NCBI RefSeq assembly: GCF_024105635.1
Contig: NZ_WYDQ01000001.1
Span: 2,914,501 to 2,978,500, forward strand
DNA: 64,000 bases
Direction: 5' to 3'
Source: Oceanicola sp. 502str15
GTDB taxonomy: Bacteria > Pseudomonadota > Alphaproteobacteria > Rhodobacterales > Rhodobacteraceae
Shown one piece after another: positions 1 through 7,972 of this stretch. The position numbers and the translations under genes were made by a program. Within the stretch, counting starts at the first letter, position 1, and each line of letters opens with the position of its first letter. The notes beneath the pieces were generated by a model that was given only the letters and a program-made list of their open reading frames with translations, ran no database searches and had not been told where the DNA came from.

Positions 1-2
1 GG

Positions 3-488
3 AAGGTCTCGGTCTTTCTCGGCAAGGTCTGCGGGGTGTTCTACCTCGCGGCCGTGGCGCTTTCGCTCTACGAGGTCTTCATGCGCTACGTGATGGGCGC
101 GCCAACCTCCTGGACCTCCGAAACCATCATGGTTCTGGTGGCCACCGCCTGGATGCTCTGCGTCGGCGCGGTCACACAGCAGCGCCGCCACATCACCGTC
201 ACCACCATGGAAATCCTCGTCGGTGAGGCGCTTTGGAACCGGATGAAGAAAATCGCGATCCTTCTGTCCATGATCGGCGTGGCCGGGCTCGTGATCATGC
301 TCTGGGAGCCGATGGTGAAGGTGCTCCGCGCGCCCCAGACCACCGGCAGCGCCTTCGATCCCTATACGCCGACCTACATCAAGCCAATGCTTCTGGCCTC
401 AGCGGTGCTCTACTTCCTGCAACTGCTCGCAAACCTCCTGACACCAGCGCACCAGCGCCCCGCTCCCGCCGGCCTTGGAGTTGAATGA
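3..488 (+). CDS. TRAP transporter small permease (DctQ type), 5'-truncated
   Basis: Small membrane subunit of a tripartite ATP-independent periplasmic (TRAP) transporter. It pairs with the large DctM subunit to import an organic acid-type solute delivered by a periplasmic DctP protein. The reading frame is open to the left edge, so the real start and the DctP gene probably lie outside; an internal GTG at 36 would give 150 residues. Several hydrophobic spans are visible, with the family-typical Arg-Tyr...Pro-Thr-Ser-Trp-Thr-Ser-Glu stretch after the first. The stop overlaps the start of the next gene by four bases (ATGA), which is usual for DctQ-DctM pairs. The substrate cannot be told from the sequence. 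Confidence 0.85.
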   Translation, partial: KVSVFLGKVCGVFYLAAVALSLYEVFMRYVMGAPTSWTSETIMVLVATAWMLCVGAVTQQRRHITVTTMEILVGEALWNRMKKIAILLSMIGVAGLVIMLWEPMVKVLRAPQTTGSAFDPYTPTYIKPMLLASAVLYFLQLLANLLTPAHQRPAPAGLGVE

Positions 489-1795
489 TGGGCATCGAAC
501 TTGTCACCCTCTGCATCGTCTCGGCGCTGTTCATCCTCATGGCCATCGGGGTGCCGCTCGGCGCCTCGACCCTGCTGATCTCGGTCGCCACCGCCTACCT
601 CGCCTACGGCAGCAACGGCTTTATCCTCGTCACCTCCGCCGTCACCAAGGTGATGGACAAGCAGACCCTCGTGGCGGTGCCCTTCTTCGTCTTCATGGCC
701 AATATCATGGAGCGATCAGGGGTCGCGAAAGAGCTGTTCAACTCCATGGCCGTGCTCGGCGGCCGGATGAAAGGCGGCGTCGCGGTGCAAACCTGCCTCG
801 TGGCCGTGGTGCTGGCGGCCATGTCGGGGATCGTGGGCGGCGAGATCGTGCTGCTCGGGCTCATCGCCCTGCCGCAGATGTTCCGTCTCGGGTATGACCG
901 CAAGCTCTCCATCGGGGTGCTCTGCGCCTCGGGCTCGCTGGCCACGCTCATCCCGCCCAGCGTGGTGCTGATCGTCTATGGCGCCGAGGCCGGGGTGTCT
1001 GTGCGCGACCTGTTCACGGCGGGCGTTGGCCCCGGCGTGCTGCTGGCGTCGCTCTACATTGCCTATGTGCTGTTCCGGGTAAAGATGAGCCCCGCCATGG
1101 GCCCCGCCTATGACGCGCCCGAGGCCCACCTGCCGTTCTTCGAGCGGCTCGCCTACCTCAAGGGGCTTGTCCTGCCCTTCCTGCTGATCTTCGGCGTGCT
1201 CGGCTCGATCTACGGCGGCATCGCCACCGTCACCGAATCCGCGGCCATCGGCGCGGTCGGCTCGCTGATCGTGGCCGCCGCCCGGCGGGAGCTGACCACC
1301 AAGGGCGTGCGCGAGGCGCTCTGGGCGACGACGCTCACCACCGGCTCGATTCTCTGGCTCATCATCGGGGCCGTCAGCCTCGTGGGCATCTACAACCTGA
1401 TGGGCGGCACCCGCTTTCTGAGCGGCATCCTCACCGGCCTCGACATGGCCCCGATCATGGTCATCATCGTGATGATGCTGATCATCTTCTTTCTGGGCAC
1501 CTTCCTGGAGTGGATCGCCATCGTCTTCATCACCGTCCCGGTCTTTGCGCCGGTGGTGGTGCAGCTCGGATATGACCCGGTCTGGTTCGGCATCCTCTTT
1601 GCCATGAACATCCAGATCTATATGCTCTCGCCGCCCTTCGGCCCGGCGTGCTTCTACCTCAAGAGCGTGGCGCCCAAGGATGTGACGTTGCAGGAAATCT
1701 TCCTTGCCGTGCTGCCCTTCATCGGGCTCCAGATCATCGGGCTGGCGCTGGTCATGGCCTTCCCGCAGATCGCGCTCTGGCTGCCGGGCCTCTAG
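485..1795 (+). CDS. TRAP transporter large permease (DctM type)
   Basis: Large permease subunit of the same TRAP system, 436 residues, the usual length for the family. It is hydrophobic throughout, with about a dozen membrane spans, and carries the family's Leu-Ile-Pro-Pro-Ser motif (LATLIPPSVVLIVYG) and a C-terminal counterpart (LSPPFGPACFYLKS). It starts at ATG 485 inside the last codons of dctQ, so translation is probably coupled. It forms the sodium-driven channel of the transporter. A 40-residue membrane ORF follows 13 bases after the stop. The solute is unknown because the binding protein is outside the window. Confidence 0.92.
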   Translation: MMGIELVTLCIVSALFILMAIGVPLGASTLLISVATAYLAYGSNGFILVTSAVTKVMDKQTLVAVPFFVFMANIMERSGVAKELFNSMAVLGGRMKGGVAVQTCLVAVVLAAMSGIVGGEIVLLGLIALPQMFRLGYDRKLSIGVLCASGSLATLIPPSVVLIVYGAEAGVSVRDLFTAGVGPGVLLASLYIAYVLFRVKMSPAMGPAYDAPEAHLPFFERLAYLKGLVLPFLLIFGVLGSIYGGIATVTESAAIGAVGSLIVAAARRELTTKGVREALWATTLTTGSILWLIIGAVSLVGIYNLMGGTRFLSGILTGLDMAPIMVIIVMMLIIFFLGTFLEWIAIVFITVPVFAPVVVQLGYDPVWFGILFAMNIQIYMLSPPFGPACFYLKSVAPKDVTLQEIFLAVLPFIGLQIIGLALVMAFPQIALWLPGL

Positions 1796-1808
1796 AAAGG
1801 ACACCATC

Positions 1809-1931
1809 ATGGATACCAATGACGAAGACCACGAGGTTTACGAGTTCGGCTGGTGGCCCGAGATCGTCGGCGCGATCGGCGTGGTGGTGCTGGTCTGGGC
1901 GCTGATCGCCCTCGCGCGGGGGGCGATCTAG
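1809..1931 (+). CDS. Small single-span membrane protein after the TRAP genes
   Basis: A 40-residue ORF with a good ribosome-binding site (AGAAAGGA, about nine bases before ATG 1809). The N-terminal half is acidic (seven Asp/Glu in the first 12 residues), then comes a Gly-Trp-Trp-Pro turn and one hydrophobic segment (about residues 18-37) ending in a short Ala-Arg-Gly tail. It sits 13 bases after dctM on the same strand and ends 20 bases before the convergent kinase gene. I do not recognise a family. The position suggests a co-transcribed accessory of the TRAP permease, but that is inference from spacing and composition only. It is below the size cut-off of many gene callers. Confidence 0.6.
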   Translation: MDTNDEDHEVYEFGWWPEIVGAIGVVVLVWALIALARGAI

Positions 1932-1951
1932 CGCGGCGCGGGCGGGCGGCC

Positions 1952-3172
1952 CTAGCGGGTGCTCGCGTCAGCGAAGCTGTCGAACAGGTCAGCCGCGCCC
2001 ATCTGGCCACCCTTGAGCATCACCCGCATGCCATTCCTGCCGGGGTCCGCGTGGCGGCCGGAGCAGATGCAGGCGCCCTGCCCCATGTCTGCAAGGTAGT
2101 CGAGCGCCGTGAACCCGAGACGGGCAACGATGCGGCTGGAGGTATCTCCGCCGGCGAGACCGAGGGCCCGGAGCGGCGACAGGGCCGCGATCCGGGCGAC
2201 GACCCCGGCGCAGATGTCGGCGAGGGCGTCGGGGCCGTGGCGATAGTCGGCCTCCGGGTCGAGGTGCAGCAGCAGGGGGCGGTCGGCAGACATGCTTTCT
2301 GCGAGCCGGGCGGGGGTTTGCGGGTCGTCGAGCATTGCCGGGGTGAGTTCCACACGCTGGTAGGCCCGGGCCGTCGCGACCTGCGCGGCCGTGACCGAAG
2401 ACCGCGACCCGGCAAAGGTGAGCAGCCCCCCCGGCGGTGGCGCGGGGGCGGATATGGTTGCGGGCTCCATCCCGGTGGCGAGGATCTCGGCAATCGAGCT
2501 TGCACCAATGAGAAGCTGACGCCCGCCTGCCTGCGCGAGCGCCTCGCCGATCCTTGGCAGGTCATCGGCGCTCATGACGTCGATCAGGGCGGGGCCTGCG
2601 CGCAGGATCTGGGCCACCTGATCGGTGTCATGCAGGCCGGGGAGGGTGATGCGCGTCAGCGGAGCGAGGCCCTGAGCCTCGAGGTGGCGGCCCAGATCGG
2701 CCTCCTGCATGGGCGTGACCGGATGGTGGGACATCACCGGGTGCCGGTCGATCCGATGCACCGCCCCGTCAGGCCCGCGTGCGAACAGCGTGCCGAAGGC
2801 GCAGTAACGCCCGAGGCTCGGCTGGCCCCCGATCACCGCCGTCACGTCCGGTTTGAACAGCGCGATGAGCTGACGTGCCACCGCGCCGATGCTGCCGACC
2901 TGTGGCGCGGAGTCAAAGGTGGAGCAGGTCTTTAGGTGAAGCACGTCTGGCGCCTCGCGGGAGATCATCGGCCATAGTGCCTCCACGACCTGCTCGGCGC
3001 GCGATGGTTGCAGGGAGCGGAGATCGGTTGCGATGCCGAGCACGTCGAGGCCATTTTCCGGCGCAGCATCACCGGTGACGAGGCGCGTGGCGAGCCCGCC
3101 GCGGGCATAGGTGGCGAGGCTGTCGGAGGCGCCGGTGAAATCGTCGCCGAGAAAGACGATCCGCGCGCCCAT
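1952..3172 (-). CDS. Four-carbon acid sugar kinase family protein (DUF1537), OiaK-like
   Basis: Predicted ATP-dependent kinase of the DUF1537 family, 406 residues. Visible marks are the N-terminal Gly-Asp-Asp-Phe-Thr-Gly-Ala (residues 9-15), a Gly-Gly-Gln-Pro segment near the middle, and a C-terminal Gly-Gly-Asp-Thr-Ser nucleotide-binding motif. Family members phosphorylate acid sugars or their oxo-derivatives. The start is ATG at 3172, which shares one base with the stop of the upstream RuBisCO-like gene (TGATG), so the two are translationally coupled. In characterised D-apionate pathways a DUF1537 kinase (OiaK) makes 3-oxo-isoapionate 4-phosphate for a RuBisCO-like enzyme; the pairing here suggests the same or a related substrate. 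The exact substrate is inferred, not shown. Confidence 0.88.
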   Translation of the reverse strand: MGARIVFLGDDFTGASDSLATYARGGLATRLVTGDAAPENGLDVLGIATDLRSLQPSRAEQVVEALWPMISREAPDVLHLKTCSTFDSAPQVGSIGAVARQLIALFKPDVTAVIGGQPSLGRYCAFGTLFARGPDGAVHRIDRHPVMSHHPVTPMQEADLGRHLEAQGLAPLTRITLPGLHDTDQVAQILRAGPALIDVMSADDLPRIGEALAQAGGRQLLIGASSIAEILATGMEPATISAPAPPPGGLLTFAGSRSSVTAAQVATARAYQRVELTPAMLDDPQTPARLAESMSADRPLLLHLDPEADYRHGPDALADICAGVVARIAALSPLRALGLAGGDTSSRIVARLGFTALDYLADMGQGACICSGRHADPGRNGMRVMLKGGQMGAADLFDSFADASTR

Positions 3173-4434
3173 CAGCGGCTGCCGAAGAAGTCGAGGGCGG
3201 CAGCGAGGGCCGGCCGGTTGGCGGCTGCTTGGGCGAGGCTTTCTCCTTCGGAGAGCGCCTCGTAGGCGTCCCGCAGCGAGGCGATGCCCGCCGCCGGGCC
3301 ACCCGGATGGGCGAGGATGCCGCCGCCGCACATGAACATCAGGTCCGCCGATCCCGCCGCCTCCAGCGCGGAGCCAAGCGTGCCGGCCCATTGGCCGGAG
3401 GAGAAGGCGGGCATGACCGCGTCGTCGGCGCCCTCGGCCAGTGGAGCGAGGCAGGCGCGGGCGGCCTCGGTGACTTCCTCGGCGCTGTCGACGAACTTGC
3501 CGCCGATCCCGTGGACATGCATGTGATCCACCCCGGCCAGCCGGTAGAGCGCCTGGTAGGCGGGGAAGGCCATGCCGAGCGCCGGGTGGCGGCTCATGGC
3601 GCCGAAGCCGTTGCGGTGGCCGTGGATCGCCAGCGGGGTGTGGGCGCGGAGGGTTTCCATTGCCGAGAGGCCGCACCAGTTGAGCGAGGCCATCACGCAG
3701 GTCCCGCCGTGCTGCGCCACGAGGTCGGCATGGCGGCGCATCGCGTCTGTCTCGTCGGTGATGTTGAAGGCCATCATGACGCGGCGGCCTGATGTGTCCT
3801 CCGCGCGCTTGATCGCTTCCATCACCAGCGGCACTCGTTGCGCAAGTGGGGCAACATCGGGGTTGGCGCAGATCTCGTCATCCTTGATGAAGTCGACACC
3901 GGCGGCACAGAGATCGGCCACGAGCGCGGCAATCGCCTCGGGGGTCATGCCGACGTTGGGCTTGATGATGGTGCCGAAGATCGGGCGGCCCTGCACGCCG
4001 AGGCTGGAGCGGGTGCCGGCGATGCCCTGCGCGGGCCGCGGGTAGCGGGCGCGGTATTCGGCTGGGATGGTGACATTGAGCAGCTTCAGCCCAGTGACTT
4101 CGCCCAAGTCGTAGAGGTTGCCTGAAACGGTGGCCGCCAGCGTTGGCAGGTTCTTCCCGATGTTGCCGACCGGAAAGGCAATGCGCACCCTTGCCCGGCG
4201 ATACGGCCCCGGCGCGCCCTTGCGGGCGATATAGGCCGAGGTGAGCGAAGGTTCCTCCACCTCGCCCAGATCCTCGATGTCAAGCACCTGCGCCGCCGAG
4301 CGGGCGCGCAGCTCATCGGTTTCGCCAGCCACGCGAACGAAGGTGCCCGACGATTGCTCGCCTGCCATCATCGCCGCCACATCCTCCAGCGGAAACGGCG
4401 TTTCGATCAGGTAGTCGGCGGTGACGCGCTCCAT
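3172..4434 (-). CDS. RuBisCO-like protein (form IV), OiaX-like
   Basis: RuBisCO large-subunit superfamily protein, 420 residues. Aligned by eye to RuBisCO it keeps the carbamylation/metal triad (Lys184, Asp186, Glu187 in GVDFIKDDE), the Lys of the TIIKP motif (Lys158), His-Arg at 273-274, His306/His308, loop-6 Lys313, Ser345/346 and the phosphate-binding Gly370-372. RuBisCO Lys177 is replaced by Asn160, which argues against CO2 fixation. The proteins known to me with a DUF1537 kinase partner act on 3-oxo-isoapionate 4-phosphate as transcarboxylase/hydrolase or decarboxylase. The gene is coupled by TGATG overlaps to the kinase downstream and the VOC gene upstream. Family assignment is strong; the reaction is inferred from context. 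Confidence 0.9.
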   Translation of the reverse strand: MERVTADYLIETPFPLEDVAAMMAGEQSSGTFVRVAGETDELRARSAAQVLDIEDLGEVEEPSLTSAYIARKGAPGPYRRARVRIAFPVGNIGKNLPTLAATVSGNLYDLGEVTGLKLLNVTIPAEYRARYPRPAQGIAGTRSSLGVQGRPIFGTIIKPNVGMTPEAIAALVADLCAAGVDFIKDDEICANPDVAPLAQRVPLVMEAIKRAEDTSGRRVMMAFNITDETDAMRRHADLVAQHGGTCVMASLNWCGLSAMETLRAHTPLAIHGHRNGFGAMSRHPALGMAFPAYQALYRLAGVDHMHVHGIGGKFVDSAEEVTEAARACLAPLAEGADDAVMPAFSSGQWAGTLGSALEAAGSADLMFMCGGGILAHPGGPAAGIASLRDAYEALSEGESLAQAAANRPALAAALDFFGSR

Positions 4435-4973
4435 CAGATCGCGGAGAGGTCGGGGAAGGGGCGCACGGGATCGCTGCCATCCCAGCCCACGGCGGCCTCG
4501 CGGATCATGTCGAACATCCGCCCCTTCGGCCCCATCACCTCGGAAAGCTCGATACAGGTGCCCGGATGATGCTCCTGCTCGAAATACACGAACCGCCCGT
4601 TCTGCCCCACGGTGCCAGACATCTTCACCGTGAAGCCCCGCGCCTCCATCATCGCCAGATCGTCGTCAAACTGCGTGGTCCAGAAGGCCACATGCTGCAA
4701 ACCGCGCAGCCCCTTCTGCATGTAATCGCGATACATCGAGGGCACGTCATTGCGGGTCTGGATCAGCTCCACCTGCATCTCGCCCGAGTTCGCCAGCGCC
4801 ACGGAGTTGTGCGGCACATAGCTCTCACCCCCGTAGGTGTAATTCTCGATCGGCACCTGCGGATTGTAGAACCACGGGCCAACGCCCATGACCTCCGACC
4901 AGTGCTTCATGCCGGCTTCGATATCGTCCACGACGATGCCGAGCTGTCGGATCGGGCCGAGTAGGTTGCTCAT
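4434..4973 (-). CDS. VOC-superfamily (glyoxalase/epimerase fold) protein
   Basis: A 179-residue protein with the paired beta-alpha-beta-beta-beta pattern of the vicinal oxygen chelate superfamily. Likely metal ligands by position are Gln10 (in IRQLGIVVDD), Glu69 (MQVEL), His94 (GLQHVAFW) and Glu142 (CIELSE); Gln replaces the more usual His at the first site. Members act as isomerases, epimerases, lyases or ring-cleaving dioxygenases. It lies between the TRAP genes and the RuBisCO-like gene and shares one base with the latter (TGATG at 4434), so it is probably expressed at a matched level. Its role in the pathway is not known to me; an isomerase or epimerase step before phosphorylation is a reasonable guess. 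Confidence 0.85.
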   Translation of the reverse strand: MSNLLGPIRQLGIVVDDIEAGMKHWSEVMGVGPWFYNPQVPIENYTYGGESYVPHNSVALANSGEMQVELIQTRNDVPSMYRDYMQKGLRGLQHVAFWTTQFDDDLAMMEARGFTVKMSGTVGQNGRFVYFEQEHHPGTCIELSEVMGPKGRMFDMIREAAVGWDGSDPVRPFPDLSAI

Positions 4974-4988
4974 GGGCGCCTCATCTTG

Positions 4989-6272
4989 TCAGGGGGTGTT
5001 CATCAGGGTTTCGGGCAGCCAGGTCGACAGCGCCGGAACGGCGGAGACGACCAGCAGCGAAAGCAGAAGCGGGATGAAGAAGGGCATCACCCCGGCAATC
5101 ACGCGGGTCACGGGCATCTTGGTGATGATCGTGATCATATAAAGGCTCATGCCCACCGGCGGCGTCAGCAGGCCGATCATCAGGTTGAGCACGAAGACAA
5201 TGCCAAGCTGCAACGGGTCCACCCCGGCCATGGTGAGGGCAGGGGCGATGATCGGCGCGATGATCAGGATCGCGGCGATGCTCTCCAGCACCATGCCGAC
5301 CACGAGCAGCAGGATATTGACCAGCAACAGCAGCAGCAGCGGGTTTTCGGTAAGCCCGAGCAGCAGGGCCGAGACCTTCATCGGCACCTGATCCAGCGTC
5401 AGCACCCAGGCGAAAAGCGCTGCGGTGGCCACGACGAATAGGATGTTGGCGGTGGCGGTGGTGGTGTCTTTCAGCGCCTCGAACAGCCCGCGCAGGGTGA
5501 GCGAGCGATAGATGAAGATGCCGATGAACAGCGCATAGGCCACGGTCACGCCCGCCACCTCGGTCGGCCCGAAGTAGCCCGACATCAGCCCGCCGATCAG
5601 CAGCACCGGGGCCAGCAGCGCCGGAAAGGAGATGGCGGCCTTGCGGGCCACGTCGGCGGGGCGGGCGGCGATGGTGTCGCGCGGCAGCGATTTGACCCGC
5701 GCCAGCACGGCGACCTGCACCATCAAAAGCGCGGTCAGCAGCAGCGCGGGCACGATCCCGGCCAGCAGCAGTTGCACCGCAGAGACATTCGCCACCGAGG
5801 CATAGATGATGATCGGGATCGAGGGCGGAAAGATCGGGCCGATGGTGGCGGCGGCCACGGTAAGGCCCGCGGCGAACTCGGGGCGGTAGCCCTGCCGCGT
5901 CATCTGGTCGATCTGGATCTTGCCGAGCGCGCCGATGTCGGCCAGCGCCGCGCCGCTCACGCCGGAAAAGATGAGCGAAACGAGGATCGAAACCTGCGCC
6001 ACCGCGCCCCGGATGCGGCCCAGCACCATGCGTACAAGATCGAAGAGGTGAGTGGTGACTCCGGTCGCATTCAGCAGCGAGGCCGCGAAGATGAACAGCG
6101 GCACCGCCAGCAGCGGCGAGCTGTCGAGCGCGTTGAGGCTGCGCTGCGCCAGCACCGAAACCGGCAGCCCCTCGCTCACGATCACCACGGCGGCGGAAAG
6201 GCCGAGGCACACGGCAACCGGGGCGCCCGCGATCAGCAGAACGAAGAAGATGGTCAGCAGCAGGGCGGTCAT
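4989..6272 (-). CDS. TRAP transporter large permease (DctM type) of the sugar-acid operon
   Basis: Large TRAP permease subunit, 427 residues, hydrophobic throughout, with the family motif FPPSIPIIIYASV and the C-terminal LTPPVGMSLYMI. It starts at ATG 6272, overlapping the stop of the small permease by four bases (ATGA). The stop is 15 bases before the start of the VOC gene, so transporter and enzymes read as one operon on the minus strand. It most likely imports the compound degraded by the kinase and RuBisCO-like protein. The reading frame extends upstream to 6662 but that part lies inside dctQ and is not protein-like. Confidence 0.92.
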   Translation of the reverse strand: MTALLLTIFFVLLIAGAPVAVCLGLSAAVVIVSEGLPVSVLAQRSLNALDSSPLLAVPLFIFAASLLNATGVTTHLFDLVRMVLGRIRGAVAQVSILVSLIFSGVSGAALADIGALGKIQIDQMTRQGYRPEFAAGLTVAAATIGPIFPPSIPIIIYASVANVSAVQLLLAGIVPALLLTALLMVQVAVLARVKSLPRDTIAARPADVARKAAISFPALLAPVLLIGGLMSGYFGPTEVAGVTVAYALFIGIFIYRSLTLRGLFEALKDTTTATANILFVVATAALFAWVLTLDQVPMKVSALLLGLTENPLLLLLLVNILLLVVGMVLESIAAILIIAPIIAPALTMAGVDPLQLGIVFVLNLMIGLLTPPVGMSLYMITIITKMPVTRVIAGVMPFFIPLLLSLLVVSAVPALSTWLPETLMNTP

Positions 6273-6796
6273 GCGGTTTTCAGCGCCTCTTCCGCGCCCG
6301 CCTCGCCATAGGGGGCGGTCGGATTTTTGCCGCGCAGGGTGGCCGCGATCCGATCGAGCGCCACAAGCGCCAGAAACAGCGAGCCGGTCAGCGCGAGCGA
6401 ATAGTAAAACCAGTTGGGCACCCGCATCGCCGGGGTCAGGAATTTGCCCGCTCGCGGCAGGAACTCGGCAAAGCTCCAGAGCAGCAGCGCGGCGAAGACC
6501 AGCGTGGCGATATCCGCCAGCAGTTGCAGCAGGCGGGCGGCGCGCCCGCCGAGCAGGTCGGGCAGCATGGTGACAGCCACCAGCGATTGCCGCCCCGCCA
6601 GCGCGGGCACCGACAGAAACACCAGCCCGATGCCGCTGAACCGGGCCAGCTCGTCGGCCCATGGCAGGCCGATATCAAGGAAGTTCCGGGCCGCGACCTG
6701 CGCCACCACCAGCACCGCCATCAGGGCGAGAAGGGTGAGGCCAAGCCCCACCCCCCAATTTGCCACGCGGGCGATCATGCTGCTGATGCGGCGCAT
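6269..6796 (-). CDS. TRAP transporter small permease (DctQ type) of the sugar-acid operon
   Basis: Small TRAP membrane subunit, 175 residues if started at ATG 6796 (MRRISSMIARV...), which lies 10 bases after the dctP stop; a later ATG at 6778 is possible. The frame continues upstream to 6904 inside dctP, but that extension is Ser/Arg-rich and not convincing. Four hydrophobic segments are visible, with the typical ARNFLDIGLPWADELARF stretch after the first. It pairs with DctM, which overlaps its stop by four bases. Confidence 0.88.
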   Translation of the reverse strand: MRRISSMIARVANWGVGLGLTLLALMAVLVVAQVAARNFLDIGLPWADELARFSGIGLVFLSVPALAGRQSLVAVTMLPDLLGGRAARLLQLLADIATLVFAALLLWSFAEFLPRAGKFLTPAMRVPNWFYYSLALTGSLFLALVALDRIAATLRGKNPTAPYGEAGAEEALKTA

Positions 6797-6806
6797 TCCG
6801 GCGGGC

Positions 6807-7817
6807 TCAGATCGCGGCGATCTTGGCGTAGAGATCGCCGTATTCGGCGCCGAAACGTTCGTCGACCAGCTTCGACACGCTCTCGCGGAAGCCCGCCAGA
6901 TCAAGCCCGTCTTCCTCGCCGATCACCGTCATGCCGAGATCGCGCAGCTGCTGGGTCTCGCCCTCCTCGTTGTCGAGAATGGCCTTGGTGGCCTTTTCGC
7001 GGGTCTGGGTCGAGGCTTCGCGCACGGCCTCTTTCTGGGCATCGGGCAGGCCCTGCCATACGTCCTCGTTCATCACCACGACCTCGGCGTTGCTCATATG
7101 GCCGGTCAGCATCAGGTGGCTCTGCACCTCGTAGAGCTTGACGTTGAGCACCACGTTCACCGGGTTCTCCTGCCCCTGCACCACGCCGGTGGCCAGCGCC
7201 GTGGGCACCTCCGACCAGTCGACCGGCACGGCAACGGCGCCCATGCCCTCTACGGCGGTGGTGTAGATCGGGAAGGGCACGGCGCGGATCTTCACGCCCT
7301 CAAGGTCCGCCGGGCCCATGACCGCCTTGTTGCAGGTCAGGTTGCGGCGGCCGAAGTAGTGGGCATAGATCACCCGCACGTTGGCGGCGGCGATCAGGCC
7401 CTCGTTCAGCTCCTGCATGACCGGGCTTTCCACGTCGGTCACCGCCATCAGGTGGTCGATGTCGCGGTAAAGATAAGGCGTGTCGAGCGCGGCGAAGGGC
7501 TGGTAGAGCGAGCCGAGCGCGCCGGCGGTGTTATGCGAGAAGGCGATTGTGCCGAGCGAAACCGCCTCGGCCAGCTCCTGCAACTTGCCCAGTTGGCTGT
7601 TGGGGAAGACCTGCACCTCAAGCTCGCCGCCCGAGGTCTGGCCGAGGGCTTCGGCAAACCAGTCGGCCTGCGCGCCGGCGACCGAGGCGACCTCGTTGTT
7701 GTGGCCATAGCGCAGGCTGGTGGCCGCAAAGGCGGGCCGCGCGACGAGCGGGGCCGCCAGCGCGGCGCCACCGAGGGCCAATACGGAGCGGCGGTTCAAA
7801 CCGTTGAAGTGTGTCAT
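6807..7817 (-). CDS. TRAP transporter substrate-binding protein (DctP type)
   Basis: Periplasmic solute receptor of the TRAP system, 336 residues. The start is ATG 7817, preceded by a strong GGGAGGAG ribosome-binding site. The N-terminus has a twin-arginine-like export signal (NRRSVLALGG, then a hydrophobic core ending Ala-Phe-Ala). The mature part shows DctP hallmarks such as GVKIRAVPFPIY and the conserved Asn-Pro after GVVQGQ (QGQENPVNVV). It is the first gene of the minus-strand operon; the 155-base gap to the divergent regulator holds a palindromic operator. An acid-sugar or oxo-acid ligand is inferred from the genes downstream. Confidence 0.93.
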   Translation of the reverse strand: MTHFNGLNRRSVLALGGAALAAPLVARPAFAATSLRYGHNNEVASVAGAQADWFAEALGQTSGGELEVQVFPNSQLGKLQELAEAVSLGTIAFSHNTAGALGSLYQPFAALDTPYLYRDIDHLMAVTDVESPVMQELNEGLIAAANVRVIYAHYFGRRNLTCNKAVMGPADLEGVKIRAVPFPIYTTAVEGMGAVAVPVDWSEVPTALATGVVQGQENPVNVVLNVKLYEVQSHLMLTGHMSNAEVVVMNEDVWQGLPDAQKEAVREASTQTREKATKAILDNEEGETQQLRDLGMTVIGEEDGLDLAGFRESVSKLVDERFGAEYGDLYAKIAAI

Positions 7818-7917
7818 CTCTCTCCTCCCGAGATTTCTGATGTATTCTGAGGCACAGGGCCGCAATCGCAAACGGCAAATCCTCAGGAAATCGTGTCTTT
7901 GACATAGGGTAGGGAAT

Positions 7918-7935
7918 TGAACCATGATTGGTCCA
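7918..7935. promoter_or_regulatory. Candidate LacI-family operator in the divergent promoter region
   Basis: An 18-base inverted repeat, TGAACCA-TGAT-TGGTCCA, with six of seven half-site positions matching, lies between the divergent dctP and regulator genes. Size and symmetry fit a LacI-family operator. On the plus strand a TTGACA hexamer (7899-7904) sits upstream, and with an 18-base spacer a CATGAT -10-like hexamer (7923-7928) falls inside the palindrome, so binding would block the regulator's own promoter. Inferred from sequence only. Confidence 0.55.
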
Positions 7936-7972
7936 GCAGATAAGATTGATGTATTTTGAGGGGTCTTGCCAG

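Noticed and set aside
3172..4434. Possibility of a CO2-fixing RuBisCO
   Set aside because: No small-subunit gene, no phosphoribulokinase, an Asn at the Lys177 position, and a kinase/TRAP/LacI context all point to a catabolic RuBisCO-like protein.
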